A DNA stretch of 64,000 nt from Steroidobacter agaridevorans (GTDB lineage: Bacteria; Pseudomonadota; Gammaproteobacteria; Steroidobacterales; Steroidobacteraceae), in contig NZ_BLJO01000006.1 of NCBI RefSeq assembly GCF_009932555.1, forward strand, positions 134,668 to 198,667, written 5' to 3'. How positions within the stretch are numbered: the first letter of the stretch is position 1; each line of letters begins with the position of its first letter. Below are positions 36,430 to 46,700 of this stretch, one piece after another. Below the pieces are notes generated by a model. That model saw only the letters and a list, made by a program, of their open reading frames with translations. It did no database searches and was not told the DNA's origin. The translations under genes were made by a program, and so were the position numbers.

Positions 36430-36724
36430 AACATTCACAAAGCTCGCGCACTAACTTTTGTTAGTGACGTTCAGCGCGCCGACGCCGCTGGAATGTTTTG
36501 CACGATTGAATTAGCTGCGATGCAGGAGTAGCGTCGGTCGCAGCGATTGCGCATACGACACACCGTCTGGCCGCGGAACTGCAACTACGCCGAGCGCCGG
36601 CGGCGAAGGTCGTGCGATCGCTTCTTCTCTTTTGGATGTGATGTTCGCAGCACGCTTACGCGTGGTGCTGGGTTGGCCATTGCCCGCCATCCGCGTGAGA
36701 TCCGAAAACAGCAAGGGGATCATC
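36430..36724. other. Intergenic region upstream of the secreted subtilase gene
   Basis: 295 bp without a recognisable gene. It contains a perfect hairpin CACTAAC-TTTT-GTTAGTG at 36449-36466, shortly after hemF; without a T-run, so either a 3' structure or an operator. The rest must include the subtilase promoter, but I cannot place its boxes. Confidence 0.4.
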
Positions 36725-39700
36725 ATGGAAAACATTCGCAGGAGGGCGGCAGTGGGCTCACTGTCGCTGATCGCCACTACCGTGCTCACGGTGGTGGCCG
36801 CCGATGCCAGCGCCGCTCAGCGCGCTGTGGCAGCCGGCTCCAAACGATTGGAGTCGCGCATGCCGGCGCCGGCGCGCTCACAACTCAACGACGTCACGCG
36901 ACTGCTTCGCAGCGCCAACCCGACCAAACGCGTGCAAGTCGCGGTCTCGTTGAACACCGCCCCCGTCGGCGATCTCACTGGAACATCGAAGGCCGACGTG
37001 CTGGTCGAGCAAACGGCGTTCCTCAGTCGTATCGCACAGACCGCGCCGAGCGCCACGGTCATCGGCTCGGTGCAATTGGTGGCGAACACGGTGTTCCTCG
37101 AGATCGATGCCAACGACGTCAAAGCTCTCTCGAACGATCGCGCAGTCACCCGCGTCGCGCCGACCGGCAACTACAAGCGCAATCTCACGGAAACCGTTCC
37201 ATACATCGGCGCTGAATCGCTGCATGGTCTGGGGGTGACCGGCAAAGGTGTGCGCGTCGCCGTGATCGACAGCGGCGTCGACTACACGCATGCATCGCTG
37301 GGCGGCGCAGGCACCGCGGATGCCTATGCAAAAGCATGGGGCACATCAGCGGCGGATCCGCGCAACACGACAACCGATGGTTTATTCCCCACCCCGAAAG
37401 TCATCGGTGGCTTCGACTTTGTCGGCGAGGCATGGACCGGCGGCGCAGACAGTCCCGCGCTGGCGCCCGATCCCGATCCGATCGCGGCTCCCGATCAGAG
37501 CACGTTCGGCGGTCATGGCACGCACGTCGCGGACATCATCGGCGGCAAGAACGGCGTTGCGCCGGATGTGCAGCTGTATGCGATCAAGGCCTGCGCCGTT
37601 CCGACGTCTTCATGCAGCGGCGTCGCGCTGATGCAAAGCTTCGAGTGGGCGATCGATCCGAACGGCGACGGCGATACCTCGGATCACGCCGACATCATCA
37701 ACATGTCGCTCGGCTCCAATTACGGCCAGCCGTTCGATGACGATCTGTCCGCGGCGGTCGATCGCGCCACAAAGCTGGGCGCGTTCACAGTTGCGTCGGC
37801 GGGCAACGGTTCCGACAAGCCGTTCGTCACTGGCTCGCCCGCTGCTGCGGTAACTGCATTGTCAGTCGCGCAAACGGCCGTGCCTTCCGCGGTCGTAGAT
37901 CTGATGCATATCGATTCTCCAGCGGTCACGCCGGCGGATCGAGGCGCGATTCATCAATCGTGGTCGCCGGACCTGACGACCGCGATCACAGCGCCGGTCG
38001 TGTACACCGCATCCAACGCGCTCGGCTGTACGCCGTTCGCGGCGGGCTCGCTGACAGGCCGTATCGCATTGGTAAATCGAGGCACCTGTGCGTTCGCCGA
38101 CAAGATCAGAAACATTCAGGCGGGTGGCGCTCTGATCGGCGTGATCGGCATGGTCGATGGCACCGCGCCGTTCGATGGCGCGTTCCAGGACGGCACACCC
38201 ATCACCATCCCGGGCTACATGATCAGCCTCGCCGACGCGAACGCGATTCGCAACGGCGCGACGGTGACGTTCGATCCTGAAAACACCTTCCCGCTGATCA
38301 GCTCGGTCACATCGACATCGTCGCGCGGACCGATGTTCGAAGACTTCCGCATCAAGCCTGAAATCGGCGCGCCGGGCGCATCGGTCTCGGCGATGTCGGG
38401 CACCGGCAATCAATCCGATGCCTTCGGCGGCACTTCGGGTGCGGCGCCGATGGTGACGGGCTCGGCCGCATTGCTGAAGCAGCTGTATCCGACCGTGGCT
38501 CCGCAGCGTTTGAAACAACTGCTCATCAACAACGCCGAAACCAACATCGACCAGCCTGCGACTCCTTCGGGCGTGATTCCGGATTCGCTGGCGCCAATCT
38601 CACGCATTGGCGGCGGTGAAGTTCGTGTCGATCGCGCGGCGCAGGCGACAGCGGGCGCGTATGGTTTCGATCTCGTGAAGACTGGCACTCGCAGCGGCGG
38701 CGTGAGCTTCGGCTTCGTCGACGTAGCGGACCGAGCGGTTCTCGTACAGAAGCGTGTGCGCGTGTTCAACCGTTCCAAGCAACCAGCGATCTTCAAGATC
38801 AAGCCGACCTATCGCTTCGCCAACGATGTCAGCAATGGCGCGGTGAAGATTCATGCGTTGCCGCTGGTCGCGGTGCCCGGCCAGGGCGATCGCACCATCG
38901 ATGTGTTCATGACCATCGACGGCAGCAAGCTGCGTAACAACCTGATGAACGCGGGCCCGGATGGCCCGAATCCAGTGCCGCTGACGCTGCAGGAGTACGA
39001 CGGCTATCTGGTGTTCGAGAAGGTCGCGCTGTTCGGCAAGCCCGAAAGGTTCACGCTGCCCTGGCACGTGTTGCCGCGTAAATCGGCGAATACACAGCTC
39101 GTGAGCGGTACGACTTGGAAGGCTGGCGGTGGCGGCATCGGCACGATCAACCTGAAGAATCGTGGCGTGGGCGCCGCGCAGCTCAATGGCTACTCGCTGT
39201 TGGCGACGAGCCCGAACACGCCGCCGGGCGGACGTGGCGAGAATGCGCCGCGACCCGATCTGCGCGCGGTCGGCGTCACGACGTTTGAAGTGCCCGCGGA
39301 AGTTTGCTCGTCCGGCTATCTGTGGTCGTTCGCGGTGAACATGTGGGAGCGTGAGACGCTGCCGGTGGCGGTCGATCATCGCATCGCGCTGGACTTGAAC
39401 AACGATGGCGAAGACGACTACTGGCTGCTGAATCGTGACGTGACGCTGAACGATCTGACCGATGGCCGGCAGCTGGCGTGGTCAGTGAATCTCGCGACAG
39501 GCGAGGCCGACGCGTTCTGGTTCGTGGAGCATCCGACGAACTCGAGCACCACGGTGTTGAATGCGTGCCTCGAGCAGTTCGGCCTGACCGCGGGCGATGT
39601 TGAAGCGCGCAAAGTGGTCGGCGTCTCGGTGTTCGCCGATGACTTCTACTTCGGCGGCCCGGGCGACTCGATCGAAGGCTTGAAGATCGTGCCGTTCGGC

Positions 39701-39919
39701 GAGCGTTACTTCGCAGCGCCGGCCGGCGATCTGGCGAGCGGCGCGAGCGGCACTGTCTCTGTGTACGACTTCGGTCAGATCCCGGGCACGACCCAGGAAC
39801 TGGGCGTGATGCTTCAGACCGACGGCGATCGCTGCGCCTCCGCGAACAATTGCGGTGGCGCTACCAAGAACACCGAAGCGCTGTTCGTCGCACCGCCGGG
39901 CGGCAAGATCTCGTTCTGA
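36725..39919 (+). CDS. Large secreted subtilisin-like serine protease (S8) with PA-type insert
   Basis: 1064 residues. Signal peptide (about 1-32), a propeptide-like region (about 60-150), then the S8 domain with Asp182 (VIDSGVD), His264 (GHGTHVAD) and Ser571 (GTSGAAPM). The His-Ser gap of about 300 residues holds a PA-type insert (GCTPFAAGSLTGRIALVNRGTCAFADK). About 450 residues follow the catalytic domain, with beta-rich, Fn3-like and unassigned parts. Expected to be secreted or surface-bound, degrading external protein. The ATG at 36725 has AAGGGG upstream and begins a good signal peptide. A strong terminator follows. Confidence 0.88.
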   Translation: MENIRRRAAVGSLSLIATTVLTVVAADASAAQRAVAAGSKRLESRMPAPARSQLNDVTRLLRSANPTKRVQVAVSLNTAPVGDLTGTSKADVLVEQTAFLSRIAQTAPSATVIGSVQLVANTVFLEIDANDVKALSNDRAVTRVAPTGNYKRNLTETVPYIGAESLHGLGVTGKGVRVAVIDSGVDYTHASLGGAGTADAYAKAWGTSAADPRNTTTDGLFPTPKVIGGFDFVGEAWTGGADSPALAPDPDPIAAPDQSTFGGHGTHVADIIGGKNGVAPDVQLYAIKACAVPTSSCSGVALMQSFEWAIDPNGDGDTSDHADIINMSLGSNYGQPFDDDLSAAVDRATKLGAFTVASAGNGSDKPFVTGSPAAAVTALSVAQTAVPSAVVDLMHIDSPAVTPADRGAIHQSWSPDLTTAITAPVVYTASNALGCTPFAAGSLTGRIALVNRGTCAFADKIRNIQAGGALIGVIGMVDGTAPFDGAFQDGTPITIPGYMISLADANAIRNGATVTFDPENTFPLISSVTSTSSRGPMFEDFRIKPEIGAPGASVSAMSGTGNQSDAFGGTSGAAPMVTGSAALLKQLYPTVAPQRLKQLLINNAETNIDQPATPSGVIPDSLAPISRIGGGEVRVDRAAQATAGAYGFDLVKTGTRSGGVSFGFVDVADRAVLVQKRVRVFNRSKQPAIFKIKPTYRFANDVSNGAVKIHALPLVAVPGQGDRTIDVFMTIDGSKLRNNLMNAGPDGPNPVPLTLQEYDGYLVFEKVALFGKPERFTLPWHVLPRKSANTQLVSGTTWKAGGGGIGTINLKNRGVGAAQLNGYSLLATSPNTPPGGRGENAPRPDLRAVGVTTFEVPAEVCSSGYLWSFAVNMWERETLPVAVDHRIALDLNNDGEDDYWLLNRDVTLNDLTDGRQLAWSVNLATGEADAFWFVEHPTNSSTTVLNACLEQFGLTAGDVEARKVVGVSVFADDFYFGGPGDSIEGLKIVPFGERYFAAPAGDLASGASGTVSVYDFGQIPGTTQELGVMLQTDGDRCASANNCGGATKNTEALFVAPPGGKISF

Positions 39920-39938
39920 TCGCAACGCCTCGCGAGTA

Positions 39939-39975
39939 AAAGGCTCCGGACGGAAACGTCCGGGGCCTTTCTTTT
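39939..39975 (+). terminator. Rho-independent terminator after the subtilase gene
   Basis: GGCTCCGGACG, loop GAAA, CGTCCGGGGCC (one mismatch), then TTTCTTTT. Lies 20 bp after the subtilase stop. Confidence 0.85.
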
Positions 39976-40015
39976 GATTTCGGAGTCGCCACGGACGTGG
40001 CGACTACCGCAGCCC

Positions 40016-40552
40016 TCATTCAGCCGGCGCGTTGCCTTTTACCTGTTCTCTCACCGGCTTGAACGCCAGGCCGTTCGAGCACACGATGAAATTGCCGCGC
40101 CGGTCCGAGTGATAGGAGTAGCGATTGCCGCTCGCCTGCAGCACGACGCGATAGCCAGGCACGATCATTTGCGTATACATCTGTCCTGGCTGCGGACAAC
40201 CCATCGCACCGTCCGGCCATTGCTGCTCGGTCGCGCTCACCACCGTGATCGCGTCGTGCTTCACCAGCGCCCGACGCGCCAGATCGTCCTGGAAAATCGC
40301 CAGCAGCTGCTGCGGCACTTCGCCCGAGCCTTGCACGGGCGCAGCCTCCTCGCCCGGCGCACGCATCGGTGGCATCTTCTTACCTTCGTTCTCCATCGCC
40401 GCCCTCCGACTCTCCACCGATGCCGGCTCGGCCGCTGCAGCGCGCCTGTCGGTATCGTCGCGCGAGCTGCCGGTGCAGGCCGCACTCAGCGTCGCCAGCA
40501 TCAATACGGTCAGGAACAAAGAGCCTCGCGCTGGAGAATTCAGTACGATCAT
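40016..40552 (-). CDS. Putative lipoprotein with conserved C-terminal domain of unknown function
   Basis: 178 residues. N-terminal lipoprotein signal with lipobox LSAAC (Cys26). A charged, low-complexity part (27-85) leads to a conserved domain containing QQWPDGAMGCPQPGQMYTQ and SYHSDRRGNFIVC, a pattern I recognise from small secreted proteins of several phyla, but cannot name a function for. It probably attaches to a membrane in the periplasm. Divergent from rlmJ with about 25 bp between starts. Confidence 0.65.
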   Translation of the reverse strand: MIVLNSPARGSLFLTVLMLATLSAACTGSSRDDTDRRAAAAEPASVESRRAAMENEGKKMPPMRAPGEEAAPVQGSGEVPQQLLAIFQDDLARRALVKHDAITVVSATEQQWPDGAMGCPQPGQMYTQMIVPGYRVVLQASGNRYSYHSDRRGNFIVCSNGLAFKPVREQVKGNAPAE

Positions 40553-40577
40553 GGGTCACTCCCGTTAAAGTTCCGCC

Positions 40578-41423
40578 GTGAATTATCGCCACGTCTTCCA
40601 TGCCGGCAACTTCGCCGATGTCCACAAGCACATCGTGCTGCTGGCCCTGCTCGAGCGACTCAAGCGCAAGCCCAAGCCGTTGTTCTATCTCGACACTCAT
40701 GCGGGTCGAGGGTGGTACGACCTGCTGTCCCACGATGCATTACGCGGCAACGAATGGCAGGACGGCGTCGGCCGCGCACTGCGTATCACCCGAGCCTCTC
40801 CAGATCTTCGGCGCTATCTGGACGCCGTTAGTTCCCCGGAAGAGATTTCCGCGATCACGACGCAACGCTATCCGGGTTCGCCGGTGCTGGCGGCGCGCGA
40901 TCTGCGTCCCGGCGATCGCATCGTGCTGGTCGAAAAGCAGATCGCCGAGGCGCAAGCGCTCGAACAAGCGACGCGCGGTCGACGCGGCGTGTCGGTCGTG
41001 TGCGGCGACGGTTACGCCGCGCTCAAAACATATTTACCGCCCCGTGAGAATCGTGGCCTGGTGCTGATCGATCCGCCCTACGAATCGGAAAACGAATTCA
41101 CTCAGGTCGAGAAAGCGCTGCTGCTGGGCCTGAGCCGCTGGCCCAATGGCATGTTCGCGCTGTGGTATCCGATCAAGCTGGGCCGCGAGACGCAGCGACT
41201 GCATCTGTCGCTGCAGAATTCCGGCTTGAGGAAGTTGCTGCTGGTCGAGCTGAGCGTACGGCCGGCGGATTCGCCGCTCGGCTTGAACGGCTCCGGCTTG
41301 ATCATCGCCAATCCGCCCTGGCAGTTCGATGAGGAGATCGCGCCGGCGCTGCGCGAGGCGCACGCTGCACTCACCGACGACGGCGCCGGTGGAGTCAACG
41401 TGCAATGGCTAGTGCCGGAATGA
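40578..41423 (+). CDS. rlmJ: 23S rRNA (adenine-2030-N6)-methyltransferase RlmJ
   Basis: 281 residues beginning MNYRHVFHAGNFADVHKH, a hallmark of RlmJ. YLDTHAGRGWYDL is the S-adenosylmethionine site and LIDPPYE is the DPPY catalytic motif of N6-adenine methyltransferases. Start is GTG at 40578. Its stop is 1 bp from the convergent tag stop. Confidence 0.93.
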   Translation: MNYRHVFHAGNFADVHKHIVLLALLERLKRKPKPLFYLDTHAGRGWYDLLSHDALRGNEWQDGVGRALRITRASPDLRRYLDAVSSPEEISAITTQRYPGSPVLAARDLRPGDRIVLVEKQIAEAQALEQATRGRRGVSVVCGDGYAALKTYLPPRENRGLVLIDPPYESENEFTQVEKALLLGLSRWPNGMFALWYPIKLGRETQRLHLSLQNSGLRKLLLVELSVRPADSPLGLNGSGLIIANPPWQFDEEIAPALREAHAALTDDGAGGVNVQWLVPE

Positions 41424-41424
41424 G

Positions 41425-42009
41425 CTAAGCCGCCTTCTTGCCCAGCGCTTTGCACTGCTTGTATCGGAAGCAGCTCGTCAGGTGATCGTTCACCATCCCG
41501 GTCGCCTGCATGTGCGCGTAGATGATGGTGCTGCCCACGAAGCGGAAGCCGCGCTTCTTCAGATCCTTGCTCAGGGCGTCCGACTCCGGGCTGGTGGCCG
41601 GAACCTTGCCGGCTAAAGCAATGTTGTTCTGGATGGGCTTGCCGCCGACGAAGCTCCACAGGTGCCTGGCGAAATCGCCCTGGAACGCCAGGAACGCCTT
41701 GGCATTGCCAATGGCCGACTCGATCTTGAGCCGGTTGCGCACGATGCCCGGATCCTTCATCAGCCGCGCCACGTCCCGCTTGCCGAATCTGGCAATGCGT
41801 TCAGGATCGAAGCCGACGAAAGCGGCCCGATAGCCCTCGCGCTTGTTGAGAATCGTCGACCACGACAGGCCCGCCTGCGCCCCCTCCAGAATCAGGAACT
41901 CGAACTGGGTGCGATCGTCCCAGGCCGGCACACCCCATTCCTTATCGTGGTATTCCAGGTAGAGCTCGTTGCCGCCGAGCGGCCAGGTACAGCGAGTGGG
42001 TTCACGCAT
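41425..42009 (-). CDS. tag: DNA-3-methyladenine glycosylase I
   Basis: 194 residues, family-typical length. The start MREPTRCTWPL brings in the zinc-binding Cys7; His21 (YHDKEWG) and the C-terminal His/Cys in MVNDHLTSCFRYKQC complete the site. Glu42 in ILEGAQAGLSWSTIL lies in the base pocket. It excises 3-methyladenine in constitutive alkylation repair. Confidence 0.93.
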   Translation of the reverse strand: MREPTRCTWPLGGNELYLEYHDKEWGVPAWDDRTQFEFLILEGAQAGLSWSTILNKREGYRAAFVGFDPERIARFGKRDVARLMKDPGIVRNRLKIESAIGNAKAFLAFQGDFARHLWSFVGGKPIQNNIALAGKVPATSPESDALSKDLKKRGFRFVGSTIIYAHMQATGMVNDHLTSCFRYKQCKALGKKAA

Positions 42010-42162
42010 TACGTTCTCTTAATTTTCTACAGGTCTTACTTACGTATCAGCCTCAACGCCCGCTCGGCGAAGCATTTCGGCCAATGGTTACCCTGTTCGG
42101 CCAGGGTAGTCGACAAATCCTAGCTTCCGCAGGTGTAGACTTCTGCGGTCTATACAGTTTGA

Positions 42163-43200
<1,038 letters not shown>

Positions 43201-43205
43201 GCGCC

Positions 43206-44036
43206 ATGAACGACACCAGCATCGACCGCTACGCCGTGGTGGGCTATCCCATCCAGCATAGTTGGTCGCCGTTCATCCACGGTCTGTTCGCGAAGCAGAC
43301 CGGACAGGCCATGAGCTACACGCGCCTGGCCGTGACGCCGGAAAACTTCGAGCGCGATGTGGGTGCGTTCTTCGCTTCGGGTGGCAAAGGCTTGAACATC
43401 ACGGTGCCGCACAAGCAGTCCGCGAATATTGTGACGCGATATCGCACGCCTCGCGCCGAGATCGCCCGCGCCGTGAATACGCTGGTGTGGAGAAACGATG
43501 GCTTGCTCGGCGATAACACCGATGGCGCCGGCCTCGTCATCGATCTCACACGCAATCTGGGTTTCGATATTGCTGGCGCACGCATCTTGTTACTTGGCGC
43601 CGGCGGCGCCGCGCGTGGCGTCATGGGCCCGCTGCTCGCGGCCGCGCCGGAATGCATCGAGATCGCGAATCGTACCAAGCAGCGCGCGGTCGAATTGGCG
43701 GAAGAGTTCGAACTGCTCGGCACCGTGCGAGGCTGCACGTTCGAGGATGTCAGCGACGGGGTCTTCGATCTGGTACTGAACGCCACCTCCGCCAGCCTGC
43801 AAGACGATATCCCGCCCATTCCTCGCACCGCCATCGGCCCAGCGACGTTGTGTTACGACATGGCCTACGGCAAGGGCGATACGGCGTTCACTCGCTGGTC
43901 GAAGACTGTCGGCGCCGGACGAGCCGAGACGGGCTGGGGGATGTTAGTGGAGCAAGCGGCGGAAGCGTTTCTGCTCTGGCGCGGAATGAAGCCCGATACG
44001 AAACCCGTGCTGGAAGCGATCAAGGCGCAGGCGTGA
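43206..44036 (+). CDS. aroE: Shikimate dehydrogenase
   Basis: 276 residues. YPIQHSWSPFIH binds shikimate, LNITVPHKQ carries the catalytic Lys and GDNTDGAGL the Asn-Asp pair; GAGGAARGV is the NADP dinucleotide motif. It reduces 3-dehydroshikimate on the way to chorismate, which is also the substrate of the pigment chorismatase in this window. Probably co-transcribed with hemB. Confidence 0.95.
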   Translation: MNDTSIDRYAVVGYPIQHSWSPFIHGLFAKQTGQAMSYTRLAVTPENFERDVGAFFASGGKGLNITVPHKQSANIVTRYRTPRAEIARAVNTLVWRNDGLLGDNTDGAGLVIDLTRNLGFDIAGARILLLGAGGAARGVMGPLLAAAPECIEIANRTKQRAVELAEEFELLGTVRGCTFEDVSDGVFDLVLNATSASLQDDIPPIPRTAIGPATLCYDMAYGKGDTAFTRWSKTVGAGRAETGWGMLVEQAAEAFLLWRGMKPDTKPVLEAIKAQA

Positions 44037-44052
44037 ACCGAGAGGTCACGCC
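44030..44052. terminator. Hairpin spanning the stop codons of convergent aroE and the gamma-carbonic-anhydrase gene
   Basis: GGCGTGA (44030-44036) pairs with TCACGCC (44046-44052) around a 9-base loop. The two arms contain the two stop codons. There is no T-run on either side, so if it ends transcription it does so weakly. Confidence 0.4.
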
Positions 44053-44576
44053 TTCAAGTATTCGTCTTTGACCTTGACGTAGTGCGCGGCTGAATACGTC
44101 AGGAACGCGATCTCCTTCTCCGTCAGATCGCGCATTCGTTTGACAGGGCTGCCGACGTACAGCCCGCCAGTCTTCAGCTCTTTGCCGGGCGGCACGAGAC
44201 TGCCGGCGCCAATCATCACGAAGTCTTCAGTCACGACGTTGTCGAGCAGAATCGCGCCCATGCCGATCAAGCACGCGTTGCCGATCGTGCAGGCATGCAA
44301 TGTCACGCGATGGCCAATCGTGACATCCGAGCCGATGATCAACCCTCGTCCGCCCGGCGCGTACGGGCCATCGTGCGTCACATGCAGCACTGAGCCGTCC
44401 TGAATACTCGTGCGCGCACCGATCTGAATCGAATGCACATCACCACGCACGACCGCCGTCGGCCACACGGATGAGTCGTCGCCGATCGTCACCTTGCCGA
44501 TGACGACCCCCGCCGGGTGCACATAGACGCGGGCGCCAAGTGTGGGCGCGACACCCTTGTAGGTTTCAATTGTCAC
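44046..44576 (-). CDS. Gamma-carbonic-anhydrase-like left-handed beta-helix protein (YrdA/CaiE type)
   Basis: 176 residues made of hexapeptide repeats, the pattern of a left-handed beta helix. Metal-binding His candidates occur in VTHDG, IGHRVTLHACTIG, as in gamma-class carbonic anhydrase homologues. Whether it hydrates CO2 is uncertain; many YrdA-like proteins are inactive. The gene overlaps prlC by 4 bp (ATGA) and follows it in the leftward operon. Confidence 0.85.
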   Translation of the reverse strand: MTIETYKGVAPTLGARVYVHPAGVVIGKVTIGDDSSVWPTAVVRGDVHSIQIGARTSIQDGSVLHVTHDGPYAPGGRGLIIGSDVTIGHRVTLHACTIGNACLIGMGAILLDNVVTEDFVMIGAGSLVPPGKELKTGGLYVGSPVKRMRDLTEKEIAFLTYSAAHYVKVKDEYLKA

Positions 44577-46582
44577 GCCGCCAGCCCCAACTGCTTCAGC
44601 AACGGCTCAATCGTCGGCTTGCGCCCGCGGAACTCGACAAACGCATCCATCGCATCCCGACTCCCGCCCTGTTCCAAAATCGCGGACAGGAACTTACTCG
44701 ACACCGTCCGATTGAAGATGCCGCCTTCCTCGAACGCACTGAACGCATCCGCCGCCAACACTTCAGCCCACTTGTAGCTGTAGTAACCCGCAGCGTAGCC
44801 GCCCGAGAAAATGTGCTGGAAGCTGTTCGGGAACCGATTGAACGCCGGCGGCTTCACGACCGCGACCTGCGACCGGACTTCGCCAAGCGTCTGCAGAACC
44901 TTGCTTGCCGCGCCAGGCACGAACTCACTGTGAATGCGCAGGTCGAACAGCGCGAATTCCAGCTGCCTCACGGTCTGCATGCCCGCCTGGAACGTGCGCG
45001 TGCCGAGCAGACGCTGCAACTCCGCCTCCGGCAACGGCTGGTCCGTTTCCACGTGCGCCGAAATCATCGGAATCACTTCCGCGCGCCAGGCGAAGTTTTC
45101 CATGAACTGACTCGGCAGCTCGACCGCATCCCAAGCAACGCCGTTGATGCCAGCAATGCTCGGATAGTCCACACGCGTCAGCATGTGATGCAGGCCATGA
45201 CCGAACTCATGGAACATCGTCACGACTTCGGAGTGAGTCAGCAGCGACGGCTGCGAACCCACGGGCGGCATGAAATTGCAGACCAGATAGGCCACGGGCA
45301 GCGACGTAGCGCCGCCCATATGCTTGCGGCCGACACACTCATCCATCCACGCGCCGCCGCGCTTCTTGGCGCGAGCGTACAGATCGACGAAGAAGCTGCC
45401 GCGCCGTGAACCGTCGTCATTCAGGATGTCGTAGAAACGAACATCGGGATGATAGATATCGACGCCGGCGCGCTCGGCGATTTTGACGCCATACAGCTTC
45501 TCAGCGACGGAGAACATTCCCGCCAGCACCCGCGGCAGCGGGAAATAAGGACGCAACGCTTCTTCAGAGAGATTGAATCGTTCGCGCTTGAGCTTCTCGG
45601 CGTAGAACGCGACGTCCCAGGCATTCAGCTCGCCGCCCGCAAATTTCGTGAGCTCGTCGAACTCTTGCTGCGCAACCGGCTTGCTCTTCGTCGCCAGCTG
45701 CTCGAGGAAGCCACGAACTTCGGGCACCGATGACGCCATCTTGGTCGCGAGCGAATATTCCGCGTAGTTCGGATACCCAACCAGATTGGCGACCTCGTGA
45801 CGGACCGCGAGGATCTGATCCATCAATTCGGTGTTGTCCCAACGGCCCTGGTTGCCATCCTGCTCGGATGCCCGCGTCGTCCAGCCATGATAGAAGTCAC
45901 GACGCAGCGGCTCGTGCACCGCATGCATCATCACGGAGGTGTAGTTGGGCGCATCGAGCGTGAACAGCCAGCCCACCTGTTGCTTGGCTTCGGCGGCCGC
46001 ACGCGCGCGCTCGACGATCGGGGCCGGGAGCCCTTCGATTTCCTTCTCATCGGTGAGCAGACGCGACCACGCATTGGTCGCATCGAGCACGTTCTCATCG
46101 AACTTGGACTGCAGCGTGGCCAGCTTCTCGACCAGCTCCTTGTACCGCTGCTTCTTCTCCGGCGGCAGCGCGACGCCGGCCAGACGGAAATCGCGGAGCG
46201 CGTTCTCGACCAGCTTGCGCTGGCCAGGCGAAAGGCGGGCGCCCTCGTTCTTCAGCACCGTTTCGTACGCCTGATGAAGACGCTCGTTCTGCGCGAGATC
46301 GGTGTTCCAGGCGGTGAGCAATGGCAGGCAGGCGTTATAGGCGGCGCGCAGCTCGTCGCTGTTCACGACGCCATTCATGTGACCGACCGGCGACCAGGTG
46401 CGGGACAGGCGGTGCTGCATTTCCTCCAGCGGCACGATCAGCGAATCCCAGGTGGCTGCGTTGTTCGACAACAGCCGCTCCAGCTCGGCGCGATTGGCGT
46501 CCAGCAAGGCGCGGATCCTGCCTTCCACTTCGGCAGGCTTGATTGCAGAAAATACCGGCAGATCGTTGCTCGGTGCAGTCAT
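44573..46582 (-). CDS. prlC: Oligopeptidase A (M3 metallopeptidase)
   Basis: 669 residues. The zinc motif HEFGHGLHHML (around residue 456) is intact, followed about 25 residues on by a Glu-containing helix (AVELPSQFMENF). It degrades short peptides, including signal peptide fragments, in the cytoplasm. Length and N-terminal helical domain are normal for PrlC/OpdA. It precedes the gamma-carbonic-anhydrase-like gene on the same strand. Confidence 0.93.
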   Translation of the reverse strand: MTAPSNDLPVFSAIKPAEVEGRIRALLDANRAELERLLSNNAATWDSLIVPLEEMQHRLSRTWSPVGHMNGVVNSDELRAAYNACLPLLTAWNTDLAQNERLHQAYETVLKNEGARLSPGQRKLVENALRDFRLAGVALPPEKKQRYKELVEKLATLQSKFDENVLDATNAWSRLLTDEKEIEGLPAPIVERARAAAEAKQQVGWLFTLDAPNYTSVMMHAVHEPLRRDFYHGWTTRASEQDGNQGRWDNTELMDQILAVRHEVANLVGYPNYAEYSLATKMASSVPEVRGFLEQLATKSKPVAQQEFDELTKFAGGELNAWDVAFYAEKLKRERFNLSEEALRPYFPLPRVLAGMFSVAEKLYGVKIAERAGVDIYHPDVRFYDILNDDGSRRGSFFVDLYARAKKRGGAWMDECVGRKHMGGATSLPVAYLVCNFMPPVGSQPSLLTHSEVVTMFHEFGHGLHHMLTRVDYPSIAGINGVAWDAVELPSQFMENFAWRAEVIPMISAHVETDQPLPEAELQRLLGTRTFQAGMQTVRQLEFALFDLRIHSEFVPGAASKVLQTLGEVRSQVAVVKPPAFNRFPNSFQHIFSGGYAAGYYSYKWAEVLAADAFSAFEEGGIFNRTVSSKFLSAILEQGGSRDAMDAFVEFRGRKPTIEPLLKQLGLAA

Positions 46583-46700
46583 GATGAACCCCGGATCCTG
46601 AATTCGAAGGACGACGGACTGGCCATTCTAAAGAGCCGGCCAGTGCAATGACACCCGCCCCTCACTGGGGCAGATGGCATTCCGAGGGTTTTGGGGACGA

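Noticed and set aside
36449-36466. Rho-independent terminator of hemF
   Set aside because: The hairpin is perfect but AT-rich in the arms and lacks a T-run after it; kept only as a hairpin of unknown role.
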